From Zasmidium citrigriseum (Eukaryota > Ascomycota > Dothideomycetes > Mycosphaerellales > Mycosphaerellaceae): 64,000 nt of DNA. This document shows positions 45,389-55,143 of this stretch, one piece after another; position 1 is the stretch's first letter; each line of letters starts with the position of its first letter. A program made the position numbers and the translations under genes. The stretch lies in contig NHNW01000016.1 of assembly GCA_002786025.1 (NCBI GenBank), positions 434,001 through 498,000 of the forward strand, in the 5' to 3' direction. Below the pieces are notes generated by a model. It saw only the letters and a list, made by a program, of their open reading frames with translations, did no database searches and had not been told where the DNA came from.

Positions 45389-45952
45389 TTACTTCACCCC
45401 AAACTCCCCACGCAAATTCGATCGACTCCGCTTCTCCAGCCCTCTCAAAGCCTCCCGCTCCGCCTGCTTCGCCGCCCGTTCGGCTTCTTGGGCTTTTGTG
45501 AGCATCGATTCGGGTCTTTGGGCTGCGGCTGCTCGACTTGCGGATTCTTCGGCTCGTTTGGCTTCGATGTATGCTGCGTCGCCGTAGGGCGAGTCGTTGT
45601 ACGGTGAGTTGTTTTGGACAGGTTGGTGGGTAATTGATATTTGGTTGTTGGTTGAAAGCTGGTCGCTGGATGAGAGCTGGTTATTCGCTTGGTGTTGTCT
45701 TCGAGCGAGCTTCTCTTTGATCTTGTCTGAAATCCGGTCAGACTCTTGTCGCCCTTTACGTTTGAAAAGACTTACTTGCAAACCCCTTCCTATTCTTCTG
45801 CTTCAAAACACCTTGAGAATACCCATCACCACCCAAAGCTTGCTTTTTCTCTACAGACAAATCCATGTGAGAAACGTGCAGGTGGAGACATATCAATGAG
45901 CAAAAGAGCTGAGAACAGCGGAGCGCTTACTTTTTGATCTAGTCGTCGTCAT
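45389..45952 (-). CDS. Small basic hypothetical protein, 144 aa, three exons
   Basis: Exons 45952-45931, 45850-45776 and 45726-45389, with donors GTAAGC and GTAAGT and acceptors GTAG and TCAG; the total closes in frame at 45389. The start is MTTTRSKKKKQALGGDGYSQG, strongly basic. The middle is Gln/Asn/Ser-rich, and the C-terminal half is an Ala/Glu/Arg helix (EAKRAEESASRAAAAQ, EAERAAKQAEREALRGL). It is predicted to be a small nuclear or ribosome-associated helical protein. No family name can be given. It is transcribed toward the 3' side in tandem behind GH5 and ahead of the H3-mimic gene on the same strand. Confidence 0.6.
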
Positions 45953-46239
45953 AGCTATAATATGTCGGTGGCAAGGTTTGCTTGCAATATTCAGGCCTTG
46001 ATATAGGTGTCGCTGACCTCATAGGTGAAGCGTGGTGTGGCAGATAGGGTTTCAGCGTGCAGATCGATCTGCATGTGACTGACTCAGGCGCAGCTTGGAT
46101 GAACTTCACGGATGCGTTGACGTAACGGCGTCTGGTCCTGAGATCGCATTTCCCGAATGGGGTATATTTATGCTGATGTGCTATATTGTGGAAGTTTCAG
46201 GTGTGGTTGTAGTACAGTAAGCTGCATTTCTCTGAACGA

Positions 46240-47382
46240 TCAGTTGAACCTCCGGATGATAGGCACGTAGGTATCGTAGGCTGGTCCGTCAGTTGGCTCG
46301 ACTGAGAACATGTAGTCCGACCTGCAATATATTAGTACGAGCGAAGGATCGCTTGCACGAAAAAAACACGACAACTCACCACCAGGGCCCAGCCGCCCAC
46401 CACAAAGCTCCAGTCCAGACCGCAGCGTTCGCATCGAGGTACGTCAACATATCTTCAACTGCCGCTTGACAGGTAGGGTTGACGGCACCTGCATACTCTC
46501 CCAGCAGACCAATCTTCCCGTTCTCTTGCAGCCACTTTGTTGCGTCTTGTAGTCGTTCACGACCGATTGATTCACTGACGCAGGTCTCGGATGTGCCGCT
46601 GCCATTTTCGTCGAGGTACTGGTGCATCTCGTACAAAATCATATTCTGGGGATCTGTGAGGTTGCCCATGGTCTCTGCATTCGTCTTGCCATCAGTGCCC
46701 TTTGCAGTCGTCCATGTCCAAGCTCCAGTGTACGCATTGCCTTCAACAGCAATGTACTGAGAGGTCGCACCAGCACCACGAATTCCGTCGATGGCAGCTT
46801 GATTGAGCTGGGCAACGAGAGTGCCAGGCATGTCATGGTACTGAACTTGATATCAGCTTCATACATGTACTCGTTGTCATCAGGAATACTCACCTCGTTG
46901 TTCGTATCAAAGATAACATACGCATTATCCTTGAACGCCTCAGCGACCGTACCCCAGAAAGCCTTGAAGTCCGCTGTACTGTTGATGACCTCCCCATAGT
47001 ACCTCCCAAAGTTATGCGGTGCAATCAAAGCATAGTAGCCACCATCTTTGACGCTGCCTTTGCTGGTGATGTACTCAACAGTCTCCGTCAAGTTCGCTGC
47101 ATATGCCTCGTCCAGAGAGCCAGTCATCTTGTTTGGGACGAGTCTCTCCATGAGCACGTTGATGCGGAAAGTGTTGAGGCCTGCATCCACGAAAGTGTCG
47201 ATGGTGGTGAGATTGGGGAAAGTGAAGTCGGTGCCGTACATGCCTGGGAATGTGGTCTCGCCGAATTCTGGGCCGGACTCGTTGATGCCGGCGAACTGCA
47301 TTTTGTTCATGCGTTTCTTGGGAGAAGGTGCCGCCATCGCAAGGCTTGCCATTAAGGCGGCAGTCAATGTCGTGAAAAGCAT
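46240..47382 (-). CDS. Secreted GH5 endo-beta-1,4-glucanase, 343 aa, three exons
   Basis: Exons 47382-46894, 46840-46380 and 46321-46240; both introns have GTGAGT donors. The signal peptide is [18 protein letters not shown]. The catalytic domain is the GH5 TIM barrel of fungal EG II type: [32 protein letters not shown], then the acid/base Glu163 ending exon 1 in DTNNE followed by [32 protein letters not shown] and the nucleophile Glu278 in GLLGEYAG come next, and the last exon gives the W-S join and [15 protein letters not shown]. No cellulose-binding module is present, so the protein is the bare catalytic domain. It should cleave internal bonds of cellulose or related glucans outside the cell. 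Confidence 0.95.
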
Positions 47383-47971
47383 GCTGCTTATCACCGCTGA
47401 ATTTTGATTGGGTTGAAGCGAGTGTGGTGGTTCTGACCTGCAGAATAATCTTCGAAAGGAGAATGGCGAAATGAGTGTGAGCGTGAAGGTGTTTGCTGGA
47501 CGAAAGGAAAGAACCATTTCAAATACCGCACCTTCTTTCCCCCGCTTCATCAATCTCGCACACGAGGTAGGTGCGACTGAGGTTTACAACCAATCTCCGT
47601 TGCATTCTCATCCTCACGTACCCCTTTTTCTCGATGAATCCCTCCTCGGATACGACCCGGCCATCTTGAGAGTCTTGACCAACCGAATGTTCTGCTTGCC
47701 ATCCCACCGAATCGTAGTAAATTACATGGACGATGTGAAGCACGTAAATACTCGGATCGAAGGACGCTGATGATGTCTCGACTTCAAGCAGACCATTGGT
47801 GGAACGTTTTCTCGCTTGACAGGTCATATACATGAAACAACCAGCATGATTCGAAGCATCCGCGAAACAACCGCCCAAGATATCACCTGCACGAACGCAC
47901 ATGAGTTGTCTTCATCACATCATCAACACCATTCTTCCTCTCCTCGTCAAGCGACCCACGCTCAGCTATCC
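47383..47971. other. Intergenic, no supported gene
   Basis: About 590 bp; upstream region of the cellulase and 3' region of the RBR ligase gene. No gene seen. Confidence 0.35.
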
Positions 47972-49312
47972 TCATCCATCCACCTCATTCCAACATCGAT
48001 GACAGACCTCAAACCCGCAACCTCGACACCGATGACTCCACGCCCTCCTACCACTCTCATTCCCACATCGGTCACATGTGGCATAGCCCCTCACACGCCC
48101 ATAATCATGATTTCCCGCAATACATTGACCATCCTGCCAGCACTGCCGGCACATGTCAACACCACAATGCCTGCACCGAAGGATATGAGCCCTTGGACCA
48201 CGGAACCTCTCTCCGCACTCGCGGCACCAATAATGTCCTTCGCCCGTATGATGCTCGGCCTCGTGATTACCTTCGGCGCACCTGTTCAGCCCAGGAACAT
48301 GTTCCTGTAATTCGGCAGGGTCTCGATTCGCCCAAGCGGGGAAGAGGTAGGGATGGTCGAGGATGTATTGGCCGTCGAATTGGTGGCAGTTGCAGGTCTT
48401 CCACTCTTTCCCGCAGAGGTAGCAGAACTGAGCTTTGCATACACACCTCCTCAGATGGTCAGCCGCTCCTCTAAGGCTGAAAGTTCGGAGATACTCACGT
48501 CATATGATTGCAACCATCAGCCCGCTCTACCATTGTCTCACACTTGAAGCATTGCCGCCAGCCCATCTCTTTCCCCATCTGGAGAACTTGCTGGTTCCCT
48601 GAATCTTTCGGACAAGCGCCTGAATGCGAGACCAGTCCACAAAGAACGCAAGTCATCGCTTGACATCTTTAACATGTAGCGTCTTCCCCGTCCCTTCCGA
48701 CTGCGGAATGTACACTGTGCAAGTGCTTACATGGCAGTATACCCTCTCTGGGTCTTCCAGCTCGTCATGTCGCCGTTGGAACTCTTCCTTTACAGCGTCG
48801 TCCAGGAATTGACCTGCATAATTCACGGAGATTGTCTCGTCGCAGCAGCGAGGTGGATAGAAATTCCGGTCTTTCATGGCTATGCGAAAGAGGTCGGAGA
48901 TGCAGACAGAGCAATAATGATGCCCACAAGGTGCCAGGAAATCGCGAGTCCAGCCATGTTCTTCTCTGCATACTAAGCATTCGTGAAGTGGAATTCGCGG
49001 TGGTGTTGGTAGTTCGATCTCGTCATCGTCGTCAGCATCACTCTCATCGGTATCGTGCCGGTCAGTATCCTCTTCGTGAAGATGTTCCGAAGCATCATCA
49101 AGGTCCTTGTCCTCATCCCCCTCAGCCTCTCCCGCAAGTCCAAATACCAACCGCTGGGTACCTGGCTCGGCCTCTTTCGTCTCACCCGAGATTTGTTTGT
49201 CAATTGCGGCTTCATTTGACGAGGAGGATGTGGCATTCTCGAGCTGCAGCTGGTCAACAAGATCAGCGACTTCGCTTCCGGAGTTGCCTGAGATGTGCTG
49301 TTCGCTGTTCAT
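47972..49312 (-). CDS. RBR-type E3 ubiquitin ligase with interrupted IBR
   Basis: ATG 49312 starts an acidic N-terminus, then RING1 (CLVCREEHGWTRDFLAPCGHHYCSVC) and the IBR start (VYCHVSTCTVYIPQSE). The IBR/RING2 part continues in another frame (RCQAMTCVLCGLVSHSGACP, WRQCFKCETMVERADGCNHM). A solid GTGAGT intron (48498-48447) joins it to TCVCKAQFCYLCGKEW, which carries the RING2 catalytic-type Cys. The end is a Cys/His-rich tail with several CxxC pairs (RCRHCGVDMCRQCW, RCRGCGFEVCHRCW). Between the two frames (about 48713-48667) either a weak 47-nt intron (GTACAT to TTAAAG) is removed, or the gene carries a one-base shift plus a TAA. The domain identity is clear; whether the ligase is intact is not. 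Confidence 0.75.
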
Positions 49313-50644
49313 GTTGGCGTGAGGATGGCCAGAATCGAGGGAGGATGCGTGCAAAAAGGCGAGAAGAATGAAGGAGGAATCTTTGAGGTGCTCGAGACAG
49401 GCAACAGCTGAAGTGTGAAGGTCGTGAGATAGACCTTTACTTGCGATGGGGACTTTGAAATGCTTCGCATGTCTTCGCTGCCTGTGAGACACACGGCATG
49501 CTGAAAGACCGTCAGAAGGAGTATCTGAAAGCAAATAGCAACCAAGGCAATTGGAAGGCGTAGATGGAAATTGCCTCTGCGGAACACTGTCGGGTTCAAA
49601 GAATCAGCGCAAATTCATGAATCTGCCGGCAAGGAAACATACAAGACAAAACACCTGCTGCAGCACCCAGTCCACCATCCCGAGCATCCTGTACAGCTGC
49701 AGAGTTTCTCATCTCCATCGGTCCATGTCGAGAGCCAAGTACAAAAAGAATTCGTTCCAGCACGACTGCTTGATGCACCTGGCTGGCTGTGCACAATACC
49801 CAAAGGACAAAAGTTCAGCAAAAGAGAACCCTTGCTCGCCGGCAAGGGAGAGAAACTCGAATTGAATTGAATTCTGTTTACTCTTTTTTTATTGGGAAGG
49901 CCAATCCAGAACCAGATCCTATCCTGCGATTTCGGGGGGCTCGCAATCCAATCCAGGTCCAATCCTGCGTCTTCGGGGGGCACGCATTTATTCGGCGGCG
50001 GTGGGACTTCGGTCGACTCCCTTTCGTTCGATCGTTCGGCGCTCGAACCCAAACCCGCTGGCTTCACTTAAACCAATCCTAACCACTACACCATTCCTGC
50101 TCATAAATCCACGCCAGCGGATTTGGGTGCTTGCTTCTGAATCAATTGCACATATATAACTTGCTTCCACGCGGCTTTACCTTGGAGGTCTTCGGAGCTA
50201 CTGCCTCGTCGCCTGCGGGAGACGGTCGTCGCTGCCGTCGGATAAGCTGGGTGGGGGTCGTAGTTCGAGTCTTGTCGCATGTCGGCCTTCGCAGAAAATA
50301 TCGTTTCGAGTCATCCGATCTTCTGCATTCGCCTGCCCTTGCTATCGGAGTGAGTGCGATGTGGGTGCATGCGCCTTTTGGACTGGTCATTTTGGTTCTT
50401 GGATAGTTCATGGATATTGACGAACTTCGCCGACGTAGGGATCTGTGCTGGATATGAGTAGCACGGAACAATGTCAGTGCTCATTTGAAGTGACTCTGTC
50501 ATTTTGTGACACCTGATATGATGGACTTCGCATCCATTGAATCGTACAATCATCGGTCTATATGTCAGAGGTATCGACTCCCCCGCAAGTCCTCCCATGC
50601 GCCCGGACTTCCTCATCACGCACCTCACATGCCTCGGTCCCCTC
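49313..50644. other. Intergenic with SINE-like repeat
   Basis: 1.3 kb between the RBR gene and the FKBP gene. Apart from the tRNA-like repeat at 49884-50128 I see no gene; the frames present have no recognisable pattern. Confidence 0.4.
49884..50128 (-). repeat. Candidate tRNA-derived SINE or tRNA pseudogene with hairpin
   Basis: On the minus strand TGGTGTAGTGGTT (50093-50081) fits a Pol III A box, and GGTTCGAGCGCC (50049-50038) is close to a B box, 31 nt apart. The body contains two diverged copies of a roughly 35-bp unit with CTGCG and TTCGGGGGGC (plus strand 49903-49940 and 49950-49981). The end is A-rich (AATAAAAAAAGAG at 49896-49884). The head overlaps a 16-bp inverted repeat (50047-50062 and 50113-50128, one mismatch). 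A true cloverleaf does not fold well, so a functional tRNA is unlikely. Confidence 0.4.
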
Positions 50645-51130
50645 TCAAAGCTCATCATTCTTCGCCTTCTTCCCCACCTGTCCATTGATATCCACCAACT
50701 CAGTCTCAAAGATCAACGTCGCACCTCCCGGGATGGGTCCCACGCCCCGATCACCATATCCATACTCCGGCTGAATCGTCAACTTCCTCTTGTCACCAAT
50801 GCACATGCCCTTGAGGCCCTCATCCCAGCCCTTGATCACTTGTCCCTTGCCGAGCACGAAGTTGAGCGGTTGGTTGCGGTTGTAGGAGGCGTCGAATTCG
50901 AAGCCGGTCTCTTCGAGCGTGCCGCGGTAGTGCATGTCAATCTTGTCGCCTGCGTAAGACTGTCAGCTGTTGATACAATTTCGGACAGTAGATGTGGCCA
51001 TACCTGGCTTCGTCTTGTCTTTCTCTGCGCAGTCTGAAGCTGAGAGGACCTGGATGTCCAATGGCTTGTCGAGGGCGGTGACGCCGGCGAGGAAGAGGCC
51101 GAGAGCGGCGGTGACGGTCGCAAATCTCAT
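50645..51130 (-). CDS. FPR2: ER-lumen FKBP-type prolyl isomerase ending NDEL, 143 aa, two exons
   Basis: Exons 51130-51004 and 50949-50645; GTATGG donor, CGCAG acceptor. The signal peptide ([19 protein letters not shown]) is followed by a single FKBP domain: [76 protein letters not shown]. The usual FK506-pocket aromatic residues and the VIKGWD motif are present. The protein ends in NDEL, an accepted variant of the HDEL retrieval signal. It matches the yeast Fpr2/FKBP13 class, which catalyses peptidyl-prolyl isomerisation during secretory protein folding. Confidence 0.95.
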
Positions 51131-52016
51131 CTTGAGTAATTTCTGAGCAGTTTGTATTTGTGGAAAGGGAAGGAAGTTGCTTTTTGGAAGCGACAATGGC
51201 AAACGTGTCAAGTGTGAGGTGTGAATTGAGCTTCAAGCCAGGGTCCCAGTCGCGGGGAATGTGGGTCCCGCGGCAACGTCCGCTGCGGTCCGGAGAGCTT
51301 ATTTTGAGACCATTATCACATGCAAGTGTTCAGGACGGGCAATGGCAGCAAGTATTGGCAAATCAAAGACGAAAAGCGAAAGTCATGAGAAGCAGAGCGG
51401 CTTTTGAATCGTGGGACTTTCGAATGCGATGTCTCAACTTCGTCTTGACGAAGATTTCCCAAATAGGAAGTAGCAGGATTGTGCTTGCGTTGCGGCATTG
51501 TCTCTCGATAAAGGAGCACAATGCAGATGCCAAGTATGACTGAGATATGTATTGGCGTCTTGATTGTTTGAGTAAACTCGCAGGCCTGGCTACGAGAGAT
51601 CAGTGTACATAAACTATAGATATATTCTACCGTCGTTGGGTAGATCTCGTCCAACAGAGAATCTATACGTAAGTTGCTACATATACTCCATCGAATCAAT
51701 TATAATGGGCCATCGGAGACTTCGAACGGTGCATCAAGCTCTTCCAGTTGCCTGGGGCAACCGGCAGCGGCGAGTGAATGTGCCCCTCGCCGGTGACAGG
51801 GGCGTCGCGGCTTGTGACGGATCGTCCGTGCACGCTTGCGCTTCACCTCCCACCCCGGCCCGCACGCCTCGAACTTCCAACATCCACCAGCGACAAGTTC
51901 AAATCACCCACCTGCATCTGTCTCAACGACACTGGCTACCTCGACCGTCTCGCAACCCACTCCGTTTCCGCTTATCCTGCCAATCAAGGCTTTCCCTTTC
52001 CGCCTTTCTTCTCACC
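51131..52016. promoter_or_regulatory. Shared upstream region of FKBP and the pseudo-DUB gene
   Basis: 886 bp between divergent ATGs. The plus-strand frame of the downstream gene is open back to about 51603, but there is no conserved protein before ATG 52017. No separate gene seen. Confidence 0.4.
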
Positions 52017-54458
52017 ATGGACTGGAGCGGAAAATCGAAGAAGGCAGCTCCTCCCGCGGCGGCCTCAAGATCAAACTCTCAACCGTCCATCCTGGAAATC
52101 GCATTCGGCGGTGCTAAGGCTGCTTCACCTGCTTCATCTCAAGGACGACCTGCATTTCCTTCGTCGTCCTTCACGACATCATCCGCCTCGAACCGCACAT
52201 CTGGTCCGAAGCCGTCGCCGATACTCTCAGAGCTGGCGGCAAGAAACCCAACCTCGACAGCCAATTCCAACAGCCCGACTTTGCGGGCACAACCTCGAGT
52301 GCCCGCCGATGTCCAGCTGAACGAGCTCACCAAGGAAATTGCTCGACTGCGCGGCTCGATCACCAGAAACAACAAGGGAATCGAGAGAAACCAAGACACG
52401 ATTGCCGAGAAGAGTGAAGACCCTCGTACGGTCGGCTTCAGCAAGTTGCACATTCAGCAGTTGCAAGGTGATATCAAGAAGCGTCAGCAGGATATCGCGG
52501 AGGCGCAACAAGCTTTGCCTGGGCTGCTATCCACGAAGAAAGAGTTGGAGCAGCAGTTGAAACAAGAGGAGAAAGAGAAGAAAGCGCAGCAAGCAAAGCA
52601 GAGCAAGGAGGAGCGATCAAAGAAGCTCCAGGAGTGGGTGAGTAAAGCTAGGACGCTCTCACCATTTCATGAACTAACACTTACCGTATAGCACAAGCAC
52701 GATACATATAAAGGCACAGCGCGCGACACTTCTACACACCAGCCAGTGAAGAAGACTTTAGCGAAGCGCACGCGGGAGCTGCAAGAGGATAGCAACCAGC
52801 CGGAGGAAGTCCACGAGTCCAAGAGAACCAAGGTCGACGACAGCACGAAGGCCATTACGGCAGAGGAACTCTCTTCACTCCCGCGAATGCCCAAGAAATT
52901 GACTTCATCCAGCAACGGTCAGCATCCAGAGTCAAAGAAGAAAGCGTCCAAGGGTCGCGCTTTACCCAAGACATCCGAGGAATCGTCCAGCACTCGTAGA
53001 GCCGCTCCATCTGCCAGTGGACAGGGTCCAGCGAAGAAGGATAACACCGCATCGACTTTAAAGGCGACTGAACCACAGAAGCGCAAGCGCACTTCGAGTA
53101 ACGCATCTCAAGGCGACGCCATGCCACCGAGGAAGAAACAAACCACAAAGGGCACTCCAAAGGCGAACTCCAAGGCCAACTCCAAGGCGTCTTTGAAGCT
53201 CAAAGAGAACGCAGACAGCGCTCAAGCGGATGTCAAGTCTGCTTCGCCTCACACGACAGCCACTTCACCGGAGTCCTCCAACGGCGAGAAGACGTCCAGC
53301 AACGACCTGACTGAGAACGATTCCAAGAACAGCAAGCCATCTTCTACTCCGCCCTCCTCTCCCGACTGCGAGGATGAAGTCCAAGTGCAGCCATGCTGTT
53401 TCGAGCGCCACTCCGACAGTCTCGGAGACTTGGATTTCATTGCACACCGTTATGACTGCTCTGAGTGCCGTCAGAAGCCCAAGGGCCTCACAGCCGCTCG
53501 AGATGCGAGCGCCTTCACAGCATCGCTGCAGCTCCTCAATGCCGTTCTCACTGATGAGCAGGTAGAGATGCTGGCGAGTGAGCTTGTTGCAGATGGCTTT
53601 GGCCTGAGTGAGGCTGGTTGCGTGGAGTACATCAGCGGCATTCGCAGCCCTTTGAAAAGAGCTCATTTCGAGGAGAAGCTTGGTGATGCTCGTCAGATGA
53701 TTGAAGAGGGGGTTGCTGAGAAGACGGTCCGCTTGAGCCCGTATGTCGGCCAGGCGCTACAGCAACTCCGCACCAACCGCAAAGAGGAGGTCACCGCCCT
53801 TGTGGCCCAGATGGTCTTCGAAGCAATCGGGGAAACAGCCCACAAGGACGTATCGAAGACTATGGAGAAGCTGATGAGCATCTTGGCCAACGAGAACGCC
53901 TCCTTCAGCGCCATCTTCGAACACGGGCTTCATATGATCACAACGTGCGTCAACCCAGAGTGTAGTGGCGAGCAGATTGCAGCTCCGCGTCCGCAACTCC
54001 TGCTGAAGGTCGATGCTCCAATGCCACAGAGCCGCTTCTTCGAGGTGGATGGTGAGCAGGCAGAGGAGGAACTCAAGCCATCGATGAACAACTTGATCCA
54101 AGCGACCATCAAAGGCATCCGCGAGGAATTCGAGAAGGAGCAGTGCCAGAATTGCAACGCAACGGGCAGCATGAAGCCAACAACCAGCGAGTATCCAGAA
54201 AGCCTGGTTGTCGCCATTGACCTCAGCAACAGCACTGTGGAAGTTGAAACCAGCCTCGATGAGATTGAGATCGGCGAGAACTCGTATAAGGTCGATGCAG
54301 TCGTCCGCAAGGAGACGAGCGGCCGCTTTGTGGTGTTCCGCAAGAACGACGGCGCCTGGTACAAGATGGCGGAGGAAGTTGTAGAGGAGGTCACCGCCTT
54401 CCAGGTTCAGGACGACCTCCATGGCCATTGGGCTATGGCTCTAATGAAGATGACGTAA
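52017..54458 (+). CDS. Catalytically dead ubiquitin-specific-protease paralogue, 795 aa, two exons
   Basis: Exons 52017-52637 and 52692-54458, with donor GTGAGT and acceptor TATAG. It has the same architecture as the next gene: an N-terminal coiled coil (LNELTKEIARLRGSI onward), a long Lys/Ser/Pro-rich linker, and a C-terminal C19-like domain. Against the neighbour's Cys box GLVNAKNACFSNVALQML it reads GLTAARDASAFTASLQLL without a gap; the catalytic Cys is Ser480. The QQD motif is HKD, and the His box GHYTAF is replaced by GRFVVF with Arg752 at the His position. Structural residues (PYVGQ, Cys pairs CVNPEC and CQNC, WY) are kept. It therefore cannot be an ordinary cysteine protease; a ubiquitin-binding or regulatory role is inferred. 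Confidence 0.8.
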
Positions 54459-55143
54459 CCGCGTCGATGGAAATCGTGGAGTTTGGACGGCGTCCTTGTG
54501 CTTGGCGGCGGTTGGGTAGACACAGAGGCACGGCAATGGCGGGGATGGTGAGCCTTCAAGGTCTATCACCGGTGGCAGGTCGAGAAGGGAGACCGCCGTA
54601 AGGACCCTCGTACTAGTAACCGATCAATGCAACTTCACAACGATTCAACTTCTCAACTCTCACGACCCTGTCCTCTGCCACCTGTAGTTCGAAACGACAC
54701 ACCCCAATGTCAGCACTCGCCGTCTGTGAAAGCAGAAGTCACTCACCGCAACCTACGTACCAGCCTCATCGTCGTCGCGCCACATCGCGGCATCCCAACA
54801 CGTCTCGCGTAGGTCGCGCGGCGGGCGAGCCCGAACATTCACTTCAGGTCTGTGCGCGCAGCTTCATCTCCCGCTTCGCCCCTCCAGAATTCTTCCGACC
54901 AGACACACCGCGCAACTTCGCTTTCGACACCCACCACGAGCACCCACACCCTGTCGGCTGTTCAAACACTGTCGGAAACATCACTGCACTGTGTCAGCAC
55001 ACTTTCTCAACCAAGAAAAACAAAATTCAAGTTCATCTCGACTTTCTTTCACGTGCGCCGCCATATTTCCCCCTGACACTTCTCGAGGCACTTGTCGCTG
55101 ACCCTCATCTAGACCTACCAGCCCCGAGGCGCTAACTCACATC
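54459..55143. other. Intergenic between the two USP paralogues
   Basis: 685 bp separating the tandem genes, with frames but no recognisable protein; presumably the promoter and 5' UTR of the active paralogue. Confidence 0.4.

Noticed and set aside
47816..48474. Plus-strand frames of 132-164 codons over the RBR ligase 3' part
   Set aside because: Opposite a Cys/His-rich coding exon with clear zinc-binding motifs; no support of their own.
50012..50100. Functional tRNA gene
   Set aside because: A and B boxes are present but acceptor, anticodon and T stems do not pair properly.
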